A stretch of DNA of 58,715 bases from CAZYTO01 sp964650405 (lineage in GTDB: Bacteria; Acidobacteriota; Thermoanaerobaculia; Gp7-AA8): assembly GCA_964650405.1 (NCBI GenBank), contig CAZYTO010000003.1, positions 1-58,715 on the forward strand, in the 5' to 3' direction. The notes under the pieces were generated by a model. That model saw nothing but the letters and a program-made list of their open reading frames with translations. It ran no database searches and was not told the DNA's origin. A program made the translations under genes and the position numbers. Positions 43,573 through 54,796 of this stretch are shown here, one piece after another (the first letter of the stretch is position 1; each line of letters opens with the position of its first letter).

Positions 43573-44721
43573 TCACATCGCCGCGCGCACCGAAGCCACC
43601 TCCGGTGTCCGCCAGGGCGTAGCGGCCAGCCGGTCCATGACAGCGTGCGCCTCGGGGCGGTGGTTCGCCTTCAGGTACGCGCGCGCCAGGAGCAGCGCCG
43701 CTTCGCCGTTGGGGCGGAGGGCGTAGTTACGCTCGGCGAGCGACACGAGGTCGGGACGCGCCTCACGCCAGAGGAGCGCGTCGCGGATGAGGTGGCCGAT
43801 GGCGGCGTCGGGGTAGAGCGCGAAGCGCTCGGCGTTGCGGCGATCCGCCTCGGCATACAGCTTCGCCGCGGCGGCGCGATCCGTGCGCTCGACAATCCGG
43901 CCGAGGGCGTTGAGGTATTCGGGATTGTGTGTATCGCGGATGACCTTCTCGTACAGCGCGATGGCTTCGCGCGTCTTTCCGCTCGCGGCGAGCGCTTCGG
44001 CAATGTGCTCCTCGACCAGCCAGTAGCCGGAATAGGCGCGATCGGCGCGGCGGTAGTGCACGAGCGCCGCGTCGTACTGCCGCCGCTCGAATTCCAGCAG
44101 CCCGAGTTGCAGCTCGATCCAGGCGAATGACCTCATCTCCTTGATGGAAATCGAATCCTCCGCCTTCGAGTACGCCGCCATGGCCCCCGCCACGTCCCCC
44201 GTGCGCGACTGCAGGTACGCCAGGCGCGCCGTATCGTCCCAATGTCCGTCGTCCGCGATGGCCGCGTCGTACTCGCGCCGGGCCGCCGTGTAATCGCCGC
44301 GCTGGAAGGCCAGATCGCCGCGCAACGCGGCCACGCCGCGCATCTCCGGATCGAGCACGGCCAGGTCGCTCTCCGCCTCACGCAACTGGTGCAGCTTGAA
44401 ACGGAACTGGGCCCGCAACAGCACGAGATCGGGGATGGCCCCGGCCCGCGCGAAGGCTTCATCCATGGCATGTTCGGCGGCCTTGAAATCGCCGAAATCC
44501 GCCGTCAGCGACGCGCGCGTGTAGAGCAGCCCCGCCCGATGGAGCGTCCGGTCGGGCTCCGCTGGATACTTCTTCGGCAGCGCCGCCAGCGACGCGTCGA
44601 CCGTCTGCAGCTCGCGCTGATAGTCGGGAGGCCCCGCCTTCTTCGCCGGAAAGACCGGGAGGAATCCGGCCACGACGATGACGGCGGCGGCAAGGGTCCA
44701 GAGCACGTGACGGGTTCGCAT
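43573..44721 (-). CDS. membrane-anchored TPR protein
   Basis: This 382-aa protein has a single N-terminal membrane segment (VLWTLAAAVIVVAGFLPVF, residues 6-25). The rest is helical with TPR-like pairs (YTRASLTADFGDFKAAEHAMDEA, LRGDLAFQRGDYTAARREYDAAI, AYLQSRTGDVAGAMAAYSKAE, LEFERRQYDAALVHYRRAD, ALAASGKTREAIALYEKVI). It probably scaffolds periplasmic proteins. There is no enzymatic domain. ATG 44721 marks the boundary with the CGTTGTC array. Confidence 0.82.
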   Translation of the reverse strand: MRTRHVLWTLAAAVIVVAGFLPVFPAKKAGPPDYQRELQTVDASLAALPKKYPAEPDRTLHRAGLLYTRASLTADFGDFKAAEHAMDEAFARAGAIPDLVLLRAQFRFKLHQLREAESDLAVLDPEMRGVAALRGDLAFQRGDYTAARREYDAAIADDGHWDDTARLAYLQSRTGDVAGAMAAYSKAEDSISIKEMRSFAWIELQLGLLEFERRQYDAALVHYRRADRAYSGYWLVEEHIAEALAASGKTREAIALYEKVIRDTHNPEYLNALGRIVERTDRAAAAKLYAEADRRNAERFALYPDAAIGHLIRDALLWREARPDLVSLAERNYALRPNGEAALLLARAYLKANHRPEAHAVMDRLAATPWRTPEVASVRAAM

Positions 44722-44843
44722 GTTCGTTGTCCGTTGTCCGTTGTCCGTTGTCCGTTGGTCGTTGTCGTTATTGGTTAGTCGTTGTTGTTGTTCGTTGCCG
44801 TTCAGTGTCACGAACAACGGACAACGAAGGACGGACAACGAAC
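44722..44843. repeat. 7-nt word array, family CGTTGTC, hairpin
   Basis: Direct CGTTGTC/CGTTGGT words (44723-44762, then looser to 44801) face complementary GGACAACG words (44811-44841). It fills the whole gap between the TPR ATG and the DUF4331 stop. It is the third copy of the family seen at 607 and 1661. Confidence 0.88.
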
Positions 44844-44844
44844 C

Positions 44845-46497
44845 TCACCAGGGCTCCGCAAGGTAGGGGAACTCCTTGAGGAACGGCTTGTCGTTGTGCA
44901 GCGGATTGGGAGGCGTGTGCGGCTCGATGTTCACGGCGTCCCAGAGCTCCTGGCTGCCGAGCGTTTCGAGAGTGCAGGGCTTGCCGGCGCACGTCTTCGA
45001 ATGGTCGAGGAAGATGCCGAGGAAGCGCGTGGCCACCTGGTCCTCCAGCCGCCGGCCGAAGGGCCACGTGCCGGTGGTGTCCATGTCGACCGCTTCGACG
45101 TTCGGGATGAAGATCTCGTAGGGCTTCTTCAACGGAATGTCGAGGTGCTTCGGGTTCCACGAGTCGTCGGGCATGTTCAGCGTCTGGAAGAAGCACTTCT
45201 TCACGCGGGGGAAAGCCTCAATGGCCAGCGAATAGGTCCGGTAGACGGAGACCGGGGAGTTGTCGTGATCGAAGCAGGTCGGGAGGCCGAGGGCGCTGAC
45301 GGACGGACCGAAGCCCCATCCGAGGTGGCCGAAACGCGTCACGAAGTGGCGGGCCAGCGAGATGTTGTTCGCGCCGAGCTGGCGGCTGTCCCACCGTTCG
45401 CTGAGCGCCGCGTCGGCGAACGGCACGCCGTCGGTGTCCACGACCTTGTACTGCTCCAGCTCCCGGGAGGCGTCTGTCGGCCTGGTGAAGAGGCGCCGGA
45501 ACCAGCCGGCGATTCGGCCGAAGAACGAGCGCGGCGGCGTATCGGAAACCGTCTGGAGCTTGGTCGACGCCTTCAGCACGTAGCTCTCGCCCCAGGAATT
45601 CACGATGCGGTCGCGCTGCGGATTGTTGGTGACGTAGTCGAGCGGCATCTCCACGATGATCGTGTTGACGTTGCGGCCCGCCTGGGCGTCCTTCCCGCTG
45701 TACACGAAGCGGTAGTTGCCGTTGGCGTCCTTGGCGAACTTGTTCCCCTTCCACGTATACGGCCCTGGCGGCAGGTCCTTCTTGCTGCCGCCCGGCCGGC
45801 CCCAGTTCGGGTTGGCCGGGTCGTAGTTGAAGAGCGTATTGCCGTCCAGCTCCAGGAGGGTCTTCGGGATCTTCAGCTCGCGCAGGTCCATGGACGCCGT
45901 CATCGGCACCTTGTAGTACTGCGGGCCGTAGTTGATCGACCGGAAGAAGCCGGGCAGGTCGTTGAAGAACGCGTCGTCGCGCCCGCCGATGTAGATCTTG
46001 ATCTGCTTCCCGCCCGGCGCCGTGAGCGTCAGCGACTGGTTCATCGCCACGACCTGCGAGAAGTCGCCGCCAGGGAAGCCCATGAAACGGATGCTGGCCT
46101 TGTCGTCGGGCGTGGTCGTGACCCGCACCTCGGCCGGATTCCACTGGGCGTACTTGTGCGCGAAGGCGTCCGCGTACTGCAGGAAGTCCTCGAGGGCGTT
46201 GAGGTTCCCTTCGTGCGCCACCCGTGGATCGGCGTGAACGCGGATGCGGTAGAGCATGTCGTGATCGAACACGCCGGCCTTGGGAACCGAGGCGAAGGTG
46301 AGCGCCAGCACCACCCGTTCACCGTTCGTCTTGTCGTCGGCCGGCCAGCCGAACATGTCGTACAGGTCGGCCGCGCTGACCGGCACGTCGGAGAAGATGG
46401 AGTTCACCGAGTTCGGGTCGTTGTGATCGGCCGCGACCAGGGGCAGAGAGAGAGTGCAGAGGACTGCACACGCGAGCAGAGAGAGAGTGCGCCGCAT
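44845..46497 (-). CDS. secreted DUF4331 family protein
   Basis: This 550-aa protein has signal peptide MRRTLSLLACAVLCTLSLPLVAA immediately followed by DHNDPNSVNSIFSDVPVSAADLYDMFGWP, the DUF4331 hallmark (mature protein starting D-H-x-D). Further family regions are VFDHDMLYRIRVHADPR, GRDDAFFNDLPGFFRSI and NTIIVEMPLDYV. Some DUF4331 proteins are reported in metal or oxidative-stress contexts, but the function is unknown. Mature N-terminal His/Asp residues suggest metal binding. A strong AGGAGGAG ribosome binding site 6 nt before ATG 46497 is covered by a hairpin (46504-46526). Confidence 0.9.
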   Translation of the reverse strand: MRRTLSLLACAVLCTLSLPLVAADHNDPNSVNSIFSDVPVSAADLYDMFGWPADDKTNGERVVLALTFASVPKAGVFDHDMLYRIRVHADPRVAHEGNLNALEDFLQYADAFAHKYAQWNPAEVRVTTTPDDKASIRFMGFPGGDFSQVVAMNQSLTLTAPGGKQIKIYIGGRDDAFFNDLPGFFRSINYGPQYYKVPMTASMDLRELKIPKTLLELDGNTLFNYDPANPNWGRPGGSKKDLPPGPYTWKGNKFAKDANGNYRFVYSGKDAQAGRNVNTIIVEMPLDYVTNNPQRDRIVNSWGESYVLKASTKLQTVSDTPPRSFFGRIAGWFRRLFTRPTDASRELEQYKVVDTDGVPFADAALSERWDSRQLGANNISLARHFVTRFGHLGWGFGPSVSALGLPTCFDHDNSPVSVYRTYSLAIEAFPRVKKCFFQTLNMPDDSWNPKHLDIPLKKPYEIFIPNVEAVDMDTTGTWPFGRRLEDQVATRFLGIFLDHSKTCAGKPCTLETLGSQELWDAVNIEPHTPPNPLHNDKPFLKEFPYLAEPW

Positions 46498-46503
46498 GAG
46501 GAT

Positions 46504-46526
46504 CTCCTCCTAGATCACTAGAGGAG
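46504..46526 (-). promoter_or_regulatory. hairpin covering the DUF4331 ribosome binding site
   Basis: CTCCTCCTAG (46504-46513) and CTAGAGGAG (46518-46526) form a stem with one bulged base and a 4-nt loop. In the minus-strand message the AGGAGGAG ribosome binding site lies in this stem, so folding would block initiation. Confidence 0.45.
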
Positions 46527-46555
46527 AGGCGTTTGGGCGGCATTCCCCTACCCTG

Positions 46556-46648
46556 CGGTGCGGGGTTACGAGGTTGCGGGGTTGCGGGGTTGCGGGGTTG
46601 CGGGGTTGCGACGAGCCCGGCAACTCTGTAACCCTGCAACCCGGCAAT
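46556..46648. repeat. 8-nt word array, family GGTTGCGG, hairpin
   Basis: Five or more GGTTGCGG octamers (46562-46610) face complementary CTGTAACCCTGCAACCCGG (46625-46644). It ends 3 nt before the methyltransferase ATG, in a divergent gap. Confidence 0.85.
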
Positions 46649-46651
46649 CGC

Positions 46652-47395
46652 ATGACGGACCTCACCTCCCAATATGCCACGAGCGCGAATCTCGCCGCGC
46701 GGATCGCGCTGCACCGGCGCTGCAGCGCGAACGCGTATGGCTTCCAGCGCTGGGTGTTCGACCGCCTGGGGCTCGCACCGGGCGTGAAGGTGCTGGAAAT
46801 TGCCTGCGGGACGGGGAGTCTCTGGCGGGAGAACGCTGATCGGATGCCGTCGCTGGGGCTGGTGCTGTCGGACTTTGCCATGGCCATGCTCCGGACGACG
46901 GCCGAGGGGGTTTGCGGTGCACGGTTCGTGAACTGCGCGCTGCCCGACCTCCCCTTCGAGGCCGGAAGCTTCGACGTCGTGATCGCCAATCACATGCTCT
47001 ACCACGTCGCGGAGCGTGAGCGCGCGCTGGGCGAGATCCGGCGCGTGCTGCGCCACGGCGGCTCGCTCTTCGCCACGACGAACGGCATCGATCACCTTCG
47101 CGAGCTCAAGATCCTCATGCAACGCTTCGGCATCGAAGCCAGCGACATCTCCGCCGGCTTCACGCTCGAGAACGGGAAGGCCCAGTTGCGCCGCGTCTTC
47201 GACGACGTTCGCTGCGAGGAGTACCCCGACAGCCTGCACGTGACGGAGCCGGCACTGGTACTCGACTACCTGGCTTCGATGAGCGCGAGGTCCGCGGAGG
47301 TCGTTCGTGCACGGCGCGACGAGATTCTGGCGGCCATCCAGTTGCCGTTCGAAATCAGTAAATCGAGCGGATTGTTCGTAGTGCGTGGAACGTAG
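46652..47395 (+). CDS. class I SAM-dependent methyltransferase
   Basis: This 247-aa Methyltransf_11-type enzyme has motif I VLEIACGTGSLW, an acidic residue at the second strand in LVLSDFAMAMLR, ALPDLPFEAGSFDVVIANHMLYHV and LGEIRRVLRHGGSLFATTNG. The substrate is not evident; a UbiE-like small-molecule methyltransferase is likely. ATG 46652 follows directly on the GGTTGCGG array, leaving no clear ribosome binding site, so either translation is weak or the array RNA structure exposes the start. Confidence 0.88.
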   Translation: MTDLTSQYATSANLAARIALHRRCSANAYGFQRWVFDRLGLAPGVKVLEIACGTGSLWRENADRMPSLGLVLSDFAMAMLRTTAEGVCGARFVNCALPDLPFEAGSFDVVIANHMLYHVAERERALGEIRRVLRHGGSLFATTNGIDHLRELKILMQRFGIEASDISAGFTLENGKAQLRRVFDDVRCEEYPDSLHVTEPALVLDYLASMSARSAEVVRARRDEILAAIQLPFEISKSSGLFVVRGT

Positions 47396-47436
47396 CGCCA
47401 AAAGCTCGCGGCTCACGGCGGCAGTAGAATAAGGTT

Positions 47437-47661
47437 ATGAACTATTTGGACATCATCACGGTCGAGCCTGACAAGCGTGGCGGACAGCCATGCATTCGGG
47501 GACTGCGGATCACCGTGTCCGACGTCCTGTCATATCTTGCGTCGGGCATGTCCGAGGACGAGATCATTTCCGACTTCCCGGATCTCACACGTGAAGACAT
47601 TCGCGCAGCGCTCAGCTACGCAGCCGACCGTGAACGCAAGGTCGTGTTTTCACGCGCGTGA
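47437..47661 (+). CDS. DUF433 antitoxin
   Basis: This 74-aa protein (YLDIITVEPDKRGGQPCIRGLRITVSDVLSYLASGMSEDEIISDFPDLTREDI) is the complete DUF433 pattern, a short winged-helix/HTH domain. DUF433 proteins are antitoxins paired with DUF5615 PIN-like toxins, the gene that follows with a GTGA overlap. As the DNA-binding partner it should repress its own operon. AAGG lies just before the ATG. GC is lower than in neighbouring genes, as often in mobile toxin-antitoxin pairs. Confidence 0.93.
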   Translation: MNYLDIITVEPDKRGGQPCIRGLRITVSDVLSYLASGMSEDEIISDFPDLTREDIRAALSYAADRERKVVFSRA

Positions 47662-47993
47662 AACTGCTCCTGGACCACAACCTCTCACACCGGCTCGTGA
47701 ACCGCCTGGAAGACTTGTACCCGGAGAGCACGCAGACTCGACTTCTGGGTTTCGGACGTACTGGAGACACGGAGCTTTGGTTTTACGCGAGAACGCATGG
47801 CTACATTCTCGTCACCAAAGACAGCGACATCGCCGAGCGTGCAGTATCGCGAGGCGCTCCCCCCAAGGTGATCTGGCTTCGCATCGGCAACTGCACCGTG
47901 AATGTCATCGAAGCCGTTCTTCGCCGGAACTTCGATGCGATCCAGAAGTTAAGCGAGGCTCAGGATCAGGTCGTGCTCGAACTGATCGAGTGA
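47658..47993 (+). CDS. DUF5615 PIN-like toxin
   Basis: This 111-aa protein has MKLLLDHNLSHRLVNRLEDLYPES with the first PIN-type acidic residue, GDTELWFYARTHGYILVTKDSDIAERAV with a second Asp pair, and PPKVIWLRIGNCT. This matches the DUF5615 family of PIN-fold, probable ribonuclease toxins (Mut7-C-like). It starts at GTG 47658, overlapping the DUF433 stop, which gives the usual antitoxin-first order. Confidence 0.92.
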   Translation: MKLLLDHNLSHRLVNRLEDLYPESTQTRLLGFGRTGDTELWFYARTHGYILVTKDSDIAERAVSRGAPPKVIWLRIGNCTVNVIEAVLRRNFDAIQKLSEAQDQVVLELIE

Positions 47994-48026
47994 CAGAGGG
48001 TCTGCGACAGCTTCAGAGGCCGGGAG

Positions 48027-49181
48027 CTACGCCCGCTTGGCCTGCCGCGACGCGGCGGCCGTGTGCCGCGCCCGGCCCTGGCGGCGGGCGACCAGCGGGA
48101 GCTGTTTGCGGACGAGGGAGGCGAAGGTCGGCTCGGCGATGGCGATCTCTTCGAGCACCGCTTCCCGTTTCGTGGCCGGCAGTTTGAGGAGCATCGCTTC
48201 GAGACGGAGGGCGCTGATCTCGTCGGCGCCCTGCTCGCCGGCGTGCACGAAGGCGGCGTGGTGGTTGAGGTCGTGACGGCCGGTACGGTCGGCCTTGGCG
48301 AAGAGCGTGGTCAGGCCGCCCGGCCCGAGACGCTCGATCAGGTCGCCGACCTCGGGGAGCCAGTTCACGAACGACCCCAGACGGTGCATCAGCTCCAGTT
48401 CCACGCCGGAGTGGTCGTCGTGCAGGAGCTTGACGATGGTGCGGACGCGGACGAAGCGGTCGCCGCGGTCCCATCCCAGCAGAATGGCGGCGCGGAGGGG
48501 ATCGGCCAGATCGGCGTTCAGCTCGGTGATGTGGAGCTTGTTCACGCAGGTGCGGATGATGCGGATGGCGCACTCGATGGGCGAGGCGTGGATGGCGTTC
48601 CAGGCCACGATGGAGGGCGAGCGATTCGTCCAGGCCTGGTAGCCGCCGGAGGAGTCGTAGATCAGTCCTGTTTCCAGCGCGCATGGCCCACAACCCGCCG
48701 TCAACATGCGCGCCGCGATCTCCTTGAGGGTCATCCCCGGCGGCAGCGGGATGAGCATGCGGTCGACGTTCATCAGGCCGTTCAGTTGCAGGGCCGATTC
48801 GTCGTGAAAGACGGAGAGGTCGACTTCCATGCCGTGCACGTCCCACAGGACGCCCCATCCCGCCTCCCACAGCGGCTCGTCGGGATTGCGCGAGCGGCGC
48901 CGGGGGTAGATGTACTTGGGGAGGAAGCGCATGTCGGGCGAGTCGAGGGCCAGGCCGATGGTGCGTACCAGGTCCTGCCCGACTGGCCGGTCGGCGGCCA
49001 GGACAAGATCGAAGTCGCGCATGCGCAACGCGCTGCCGGTGAAGAGATGGTCGAGCAGCGCGGGCGCGCTTCCGCCGCCGATGGCCAGTTTGGTCAGGCC
49101 GAACCGATCTCGGAGCTCGTTCGCCACGAGCTCTAGGATCGCCGACAGACGTCGGACTGGAAGCGCTTTCATTTTGTGCAT
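48027..49181 (-). CDS. possible nucleotidyltransferase-fold protein
   Basis: This 384-aa protein has, near residue 35, AIGGGSAPALLDHLFTGSALRMRDFDLVL. The GGS...D-x-D layout recalls the tRNA nucleotidyltransferase/poly(A) polymerase head fold and minimal nucleotidyltransferases, with a further Asp in GMEVDLSVFHDES. The remaining 250 residues are mostly helical (NAIHASPIECAIRIIRTCVN, LADPLRAAILLGW, ALRLEAMLLKLPATKREAVL) and end in a basic tail (ARRQGRARHTAAASRQAKRA). No close family is recognised. ATG 49172 is an alternative start. Confidence 0.5.
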   Translation of the reverse strand: MHKMKALPVRRLSAILELVANELRDRFGLTKLAIGGGSAPALLDHLFTGSALRMRDFDLVLAADRPVGQDLVRTIGLALDSPDMRFLPKYIYPRRRSRNPDEPLWEAGWGVLWDVHGMEVDLSVFHDESALQLNGLMNVDRMLIPLPPGMTLKEIAARMLTAGCGPCALETGLIYDSSGGYQAWTNRSPSIVAWNAIHASPIECAIRIIRTCVNKLHITELNADLADPLRAAILLGWDRGDRFVRVRTIVKLLHDDHSGVELELMHRLGSFVNWLPEVGDLIERLGPGGLTTLFAKADRTGRHDLNHHAAFVHAGEQGADEISALRLEAMLLKLPATKREAVLEEIAIAEPTFASLVRKQLPLVARRQGRARHTAAASRQAKRA

Positions 49182-49272
49182 CTGGATCCGATTTTTTACT
49201 GCAGGGCAAACCGAGCGGGACGGCGAATGATACACATTTCCAGCCCGGATGGAAGGGGGGCCTCGATCTTTT

Positions 49273-50190
49273 TCAGGACTTCCGAAGAACCAGTTGCCAG
49301 TCCTTCCGGAGAATGGACACTTCCGGCCCGAGCAGCGAGACGAAGGCGTCCAGGGCGCGGCCCGGCGCGCGGGCCAGCAGGCCCCTGGCTACGTCGTCGA
49401 CCAGATCGTAGTCGTCGAAGATCACCGTGCCGCCCCTGCGCAATAGCGTCCAGGCCAGAACGGCGTCCTGCAATACGTCGCCCACGCGGTGCGAGCCGTC
49501 GATGTAGACGAAATCGAACTGCCCCGGCGGCAGCGTGCGTAGCACCACCTGCGAGCTGCCGGTGAGCTTCATCACCCGGTCGCCCGCGCCCGACGCAGCC
49601 ACGTTGTGGTCGAAGTAGCGCTCGAAGTAGCGCAGCAGCGTGCTGTCCATGGGAATGGCGAAGGGATCGACGCAGACGAGGCGGCTGGTGGGATGGGTGA
49701 AGACGTTGTCCAGAAACCAGCAGGCCGACTGCCCTTCGAAACAGCCGACCTCCAGCCCCTGCAGGCCGGGCTTCCCGGTCAGGTGCGCGAGGTCGCGCTT
49801 CCAGGCCTGGGCATGCGGCGCAACCCAGTCGAAAGTGAATCGGTACTTTGGATGCGGCAGCGGCGGGCTGTCGGCGAAGAGGTCGTGCATCTGGCGCGCG
49901 AGCACACGCGAAGCGCGCTCCTCGCCTCCCGTGTCGATCAGCCGGCGCATGGCCATGACCATGACGAACCGCCCGTCGTTGTGCTCCTCGGTGGAGATCT
50001 TCTCTTTCTCCAGGGCCGCACGCAGCACGGCACATCGCGCCTCGATGTCGCGCACGGCGTGCACCGCTCCTTCCGCCGTCACGGGCCCGTCGCTGGTGGC
50101 CCTCACCCATTCCTCATGAAGCACGCGCGCCTGGCGCGCAAGCTCCTGCTGTTTCGCGGTGGGCGTGAGGGCGGCGGAAGTACTGGTCAT
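49273..50190 (-). CDS. class I SAM methyltransferase (Methyltransf_24 type)
   Basis: This 305-aa protein has an N-terminal helical part of about 110 residues (RQARVLHEEWVRA, DIEARCAVLRAALEKEK). Residues 125-290 form a Rossmann methyltransferase: GLEVGCFEGQSACWFLDNV (motif I), LVCVDPF (second strand acid), FDFVYIDGSHRVGDVLQDAVLAWTLLRRGGTVIFDDYDLVDDVARG. The pattern IDGSH..V..D fits Methyltransf_24, frequent in polysaccharide or O-antigen gene clusters. The substrate is unknown. Confidence 0.85.
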   Translation of the reverse strand: MTSTSAALTPTAKQQELARQARVLHEEWVRATSDGPVTAEGAVHAVRDIEARCAVLRAALEKEKISTEEHNDGRFVMVMAMRRLIDTGGEERASRVLARQMHDLFADSPPLPHPKYRFTFDWVAPHAQAWKRDLAHLTGKPGLQGLEVGCFEGQSACWFLDNVFTHPTSRLVCVDPFAIPMDSTLLRYFERYFDHNVAASGAGDRVMKLTGSSQVVLRTLPPGQFDFVYIDGSHRVGDVLQDAVLAWTLLRRGGTVIFDDYDLVDDVARGLLARAPGRALDAFVSLLGPEVSILRKDWQLVLRKS

Positions 50191-50283
50191 CGGATGCCTT
50201 TCGGGAAGAAGTGCTGAAGGACTGCGGACGGGAGCGGGAACAGTTCCGTCCGTTGAAGCGCGACATCATCGCAGAAATCCGCG

Positions 50284-50454
50284 ATGCCGGAACCGCGATA
50301 TCCGAAACCCGATTCCCAATCCGGATGCCGGACACTGAAACCCGATACCCGGTTCTGCACCTCGAGCATGAAGATACTCGGCACCCGGTACCCGTCACCC
50401 CGTTACGCCGTTACCCCGTTACCGGGTACCCGTTACCCGTCACCCGGTACCCGT

Positions 50455-50455
<1 letters not shown>
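50284..50455. repeat. 7-nt word array, families ACCCGAT and TACCCGT
   Basis: Loose ACCCGAT/CCGGATG words (50284-50350) are followed by regular CACCCGG/TACCCGT/CACCCCG words (50380-50453). A few inverted elements (GGGTACC at 50424) are present. It reaches the propeller-kinase stop codon. Confidence 0.75.
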
Positions 50456-53676
<3,221 letters not shown>

Positions 53677-53776
53677 GGGCACGGGGCGTCGCACATTCAA
53701 CTCGTGGCTCAGACCTCGTCCGGAACGACCGATCTCGTCGCTGAGGCGGACGGAAGTATGGTAACGCAGGGAGCGC

Positions 53777-54118
53777 GAGGAAGGGGCGAAGGGCGAAGGA
53801 TGAAGGGCGAAGAGGGGGAACCGCCACCTTCAGCCCTTCATCTCCTCCTGAACTGTTTCATTGCGTGGGCGCCAATCTACCGGTAGGGAATCCTCGACGA
53901 GGAACCTGGCACGCGGAGATCACGGAGCCGAGGAGGCCGCGGGATCTCGAGATCTTCTCCGTGTCCTCCGCGCCTCCGCGTGAGACGATTCACGCGCCGC
54001 CGCTAGCCGCTCTCCAGATACCGCGCGCCGTCTTCTCCTTCGCCCTTCATCCTTCGCCCTTCGCCCTTTAACGCCCTCCCGCGTCGCCGCTCGCCGCTCG
54101 CCGCGGGCCGCTCGCCCC
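53777..54118. repeat. nested word-array block in a 508-bp divergent gap
   Basis: The 53677-54184 gap holds no gene. It contains GAAGGGC words (53779-53814) with a complementary set at 54036-54069. Between these is an 8-nt ACGCGGAG/CCTCCGCG hairpin (53910-53982), and beyond is a CGCCGCT heptamer array (54085-54118). The GAAGGGC arms could form a stem of about 27 bp around the inner hairpin. Confidence 0.82.
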
Positions 54119-54184
54119 GAGTGCGATCCCGCTCACAGCGCCTTTCCGGACGGGGCGCTATGATGCAGTCCGTCCAGAAACGCC

Positions 54185-54796
54185 ATGCCGGCCACGATTT
54201 ACGCGTTGAAGTCGACGTTCCAGGGAGTCCTGCGGCCACTGGTGCGGCGGCTCTTCGCCCTCGGCGTCACGGCCAATCAGGTCACCCTGACCGCCTGTCT
54301 TGCTTCCCTCGCCATCGGCGCGTTGCTCGTCCACGCCCCGGCCGTCTGGTTCGCGGCCGTGCCGGTGTGGATGTTCGTCCGCATGGCCCTCAACGCCATC
54401 GACGGCATGCTGGCCCGCGAGTTCGGCCAGAAGTCGGTCATGGGGGGCTATCTCAACGAGCTGACTGACGTCGTCTCCGACGCGGCACTCTACCTGCCGT
54501 TTGCGTTCGTACGGCCGTTCGGGTGGGAAGCGGTCTGCGCGGTGATCTTCCTGGCGGCGCTGACCGAAATGGCGGGCGTGCTCGGCGCTGTCGGCGTGGC
54601 CTCGCGACGGTACGACGGGCCGATGGGCAAGAGCGACCGCGCGTTCGTCTTCTCGCTGCTGGCCATCTGGATCGCCGCCGCGCCGGCGTTGCCCGGCTGG
54701 TCGGTCTGGATCCTGTGGAGCATCGCGGCACTCTGCGCGGCGACGGTGGCCAACCGGGTGCGCGCGGGCCTGCGGCTCGCGGAGGGAACGACATGA
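54185..54796 (+). CDS. CDP-alcohol phosphatidyltransferase, YnbA-like
   Basis: This 203-aa integral membrane enzyme transfers a phosphatidyl group from CDP-diacylglycerol to an alcohol. It has about six helices. The family signature is NAIDGMLAREFGQKS then GGYLNELTDVVSD: the DG, AR, central G and last D of D-x2-DG-x2-AR-x8-G-x3-D-x3-D are kept, but the first and third Asp positions are Asn. The order with the next genes (hydrolase-methyltransferase, PAP2-phosphatase, CdsA) matches E. coli ynbA-ynbC-ynbD-ynbB, so a YnbA-type enzyme for an unusual phospholipid is likely. Its stop overlaps the next start as ATGA. Confidence 0.9.
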   Translation: MPATIYALKSTFQGVLRPLVRRLFALGVTANQVTLTACLASLAIGALLVHAPAVWFAAVPVWMFVRMALNAIDGMLAREFGQKSVMGGYLNELTDVVSDAALYLPFAFVRPFGWEAVCAVIFLAALTEMAGVLGAVGVASRRYDGPMGKSDRAFVFSLLAIWIAAAPALPGWSVWILWSIAALCAATVANRVRAGLRLAEGTT

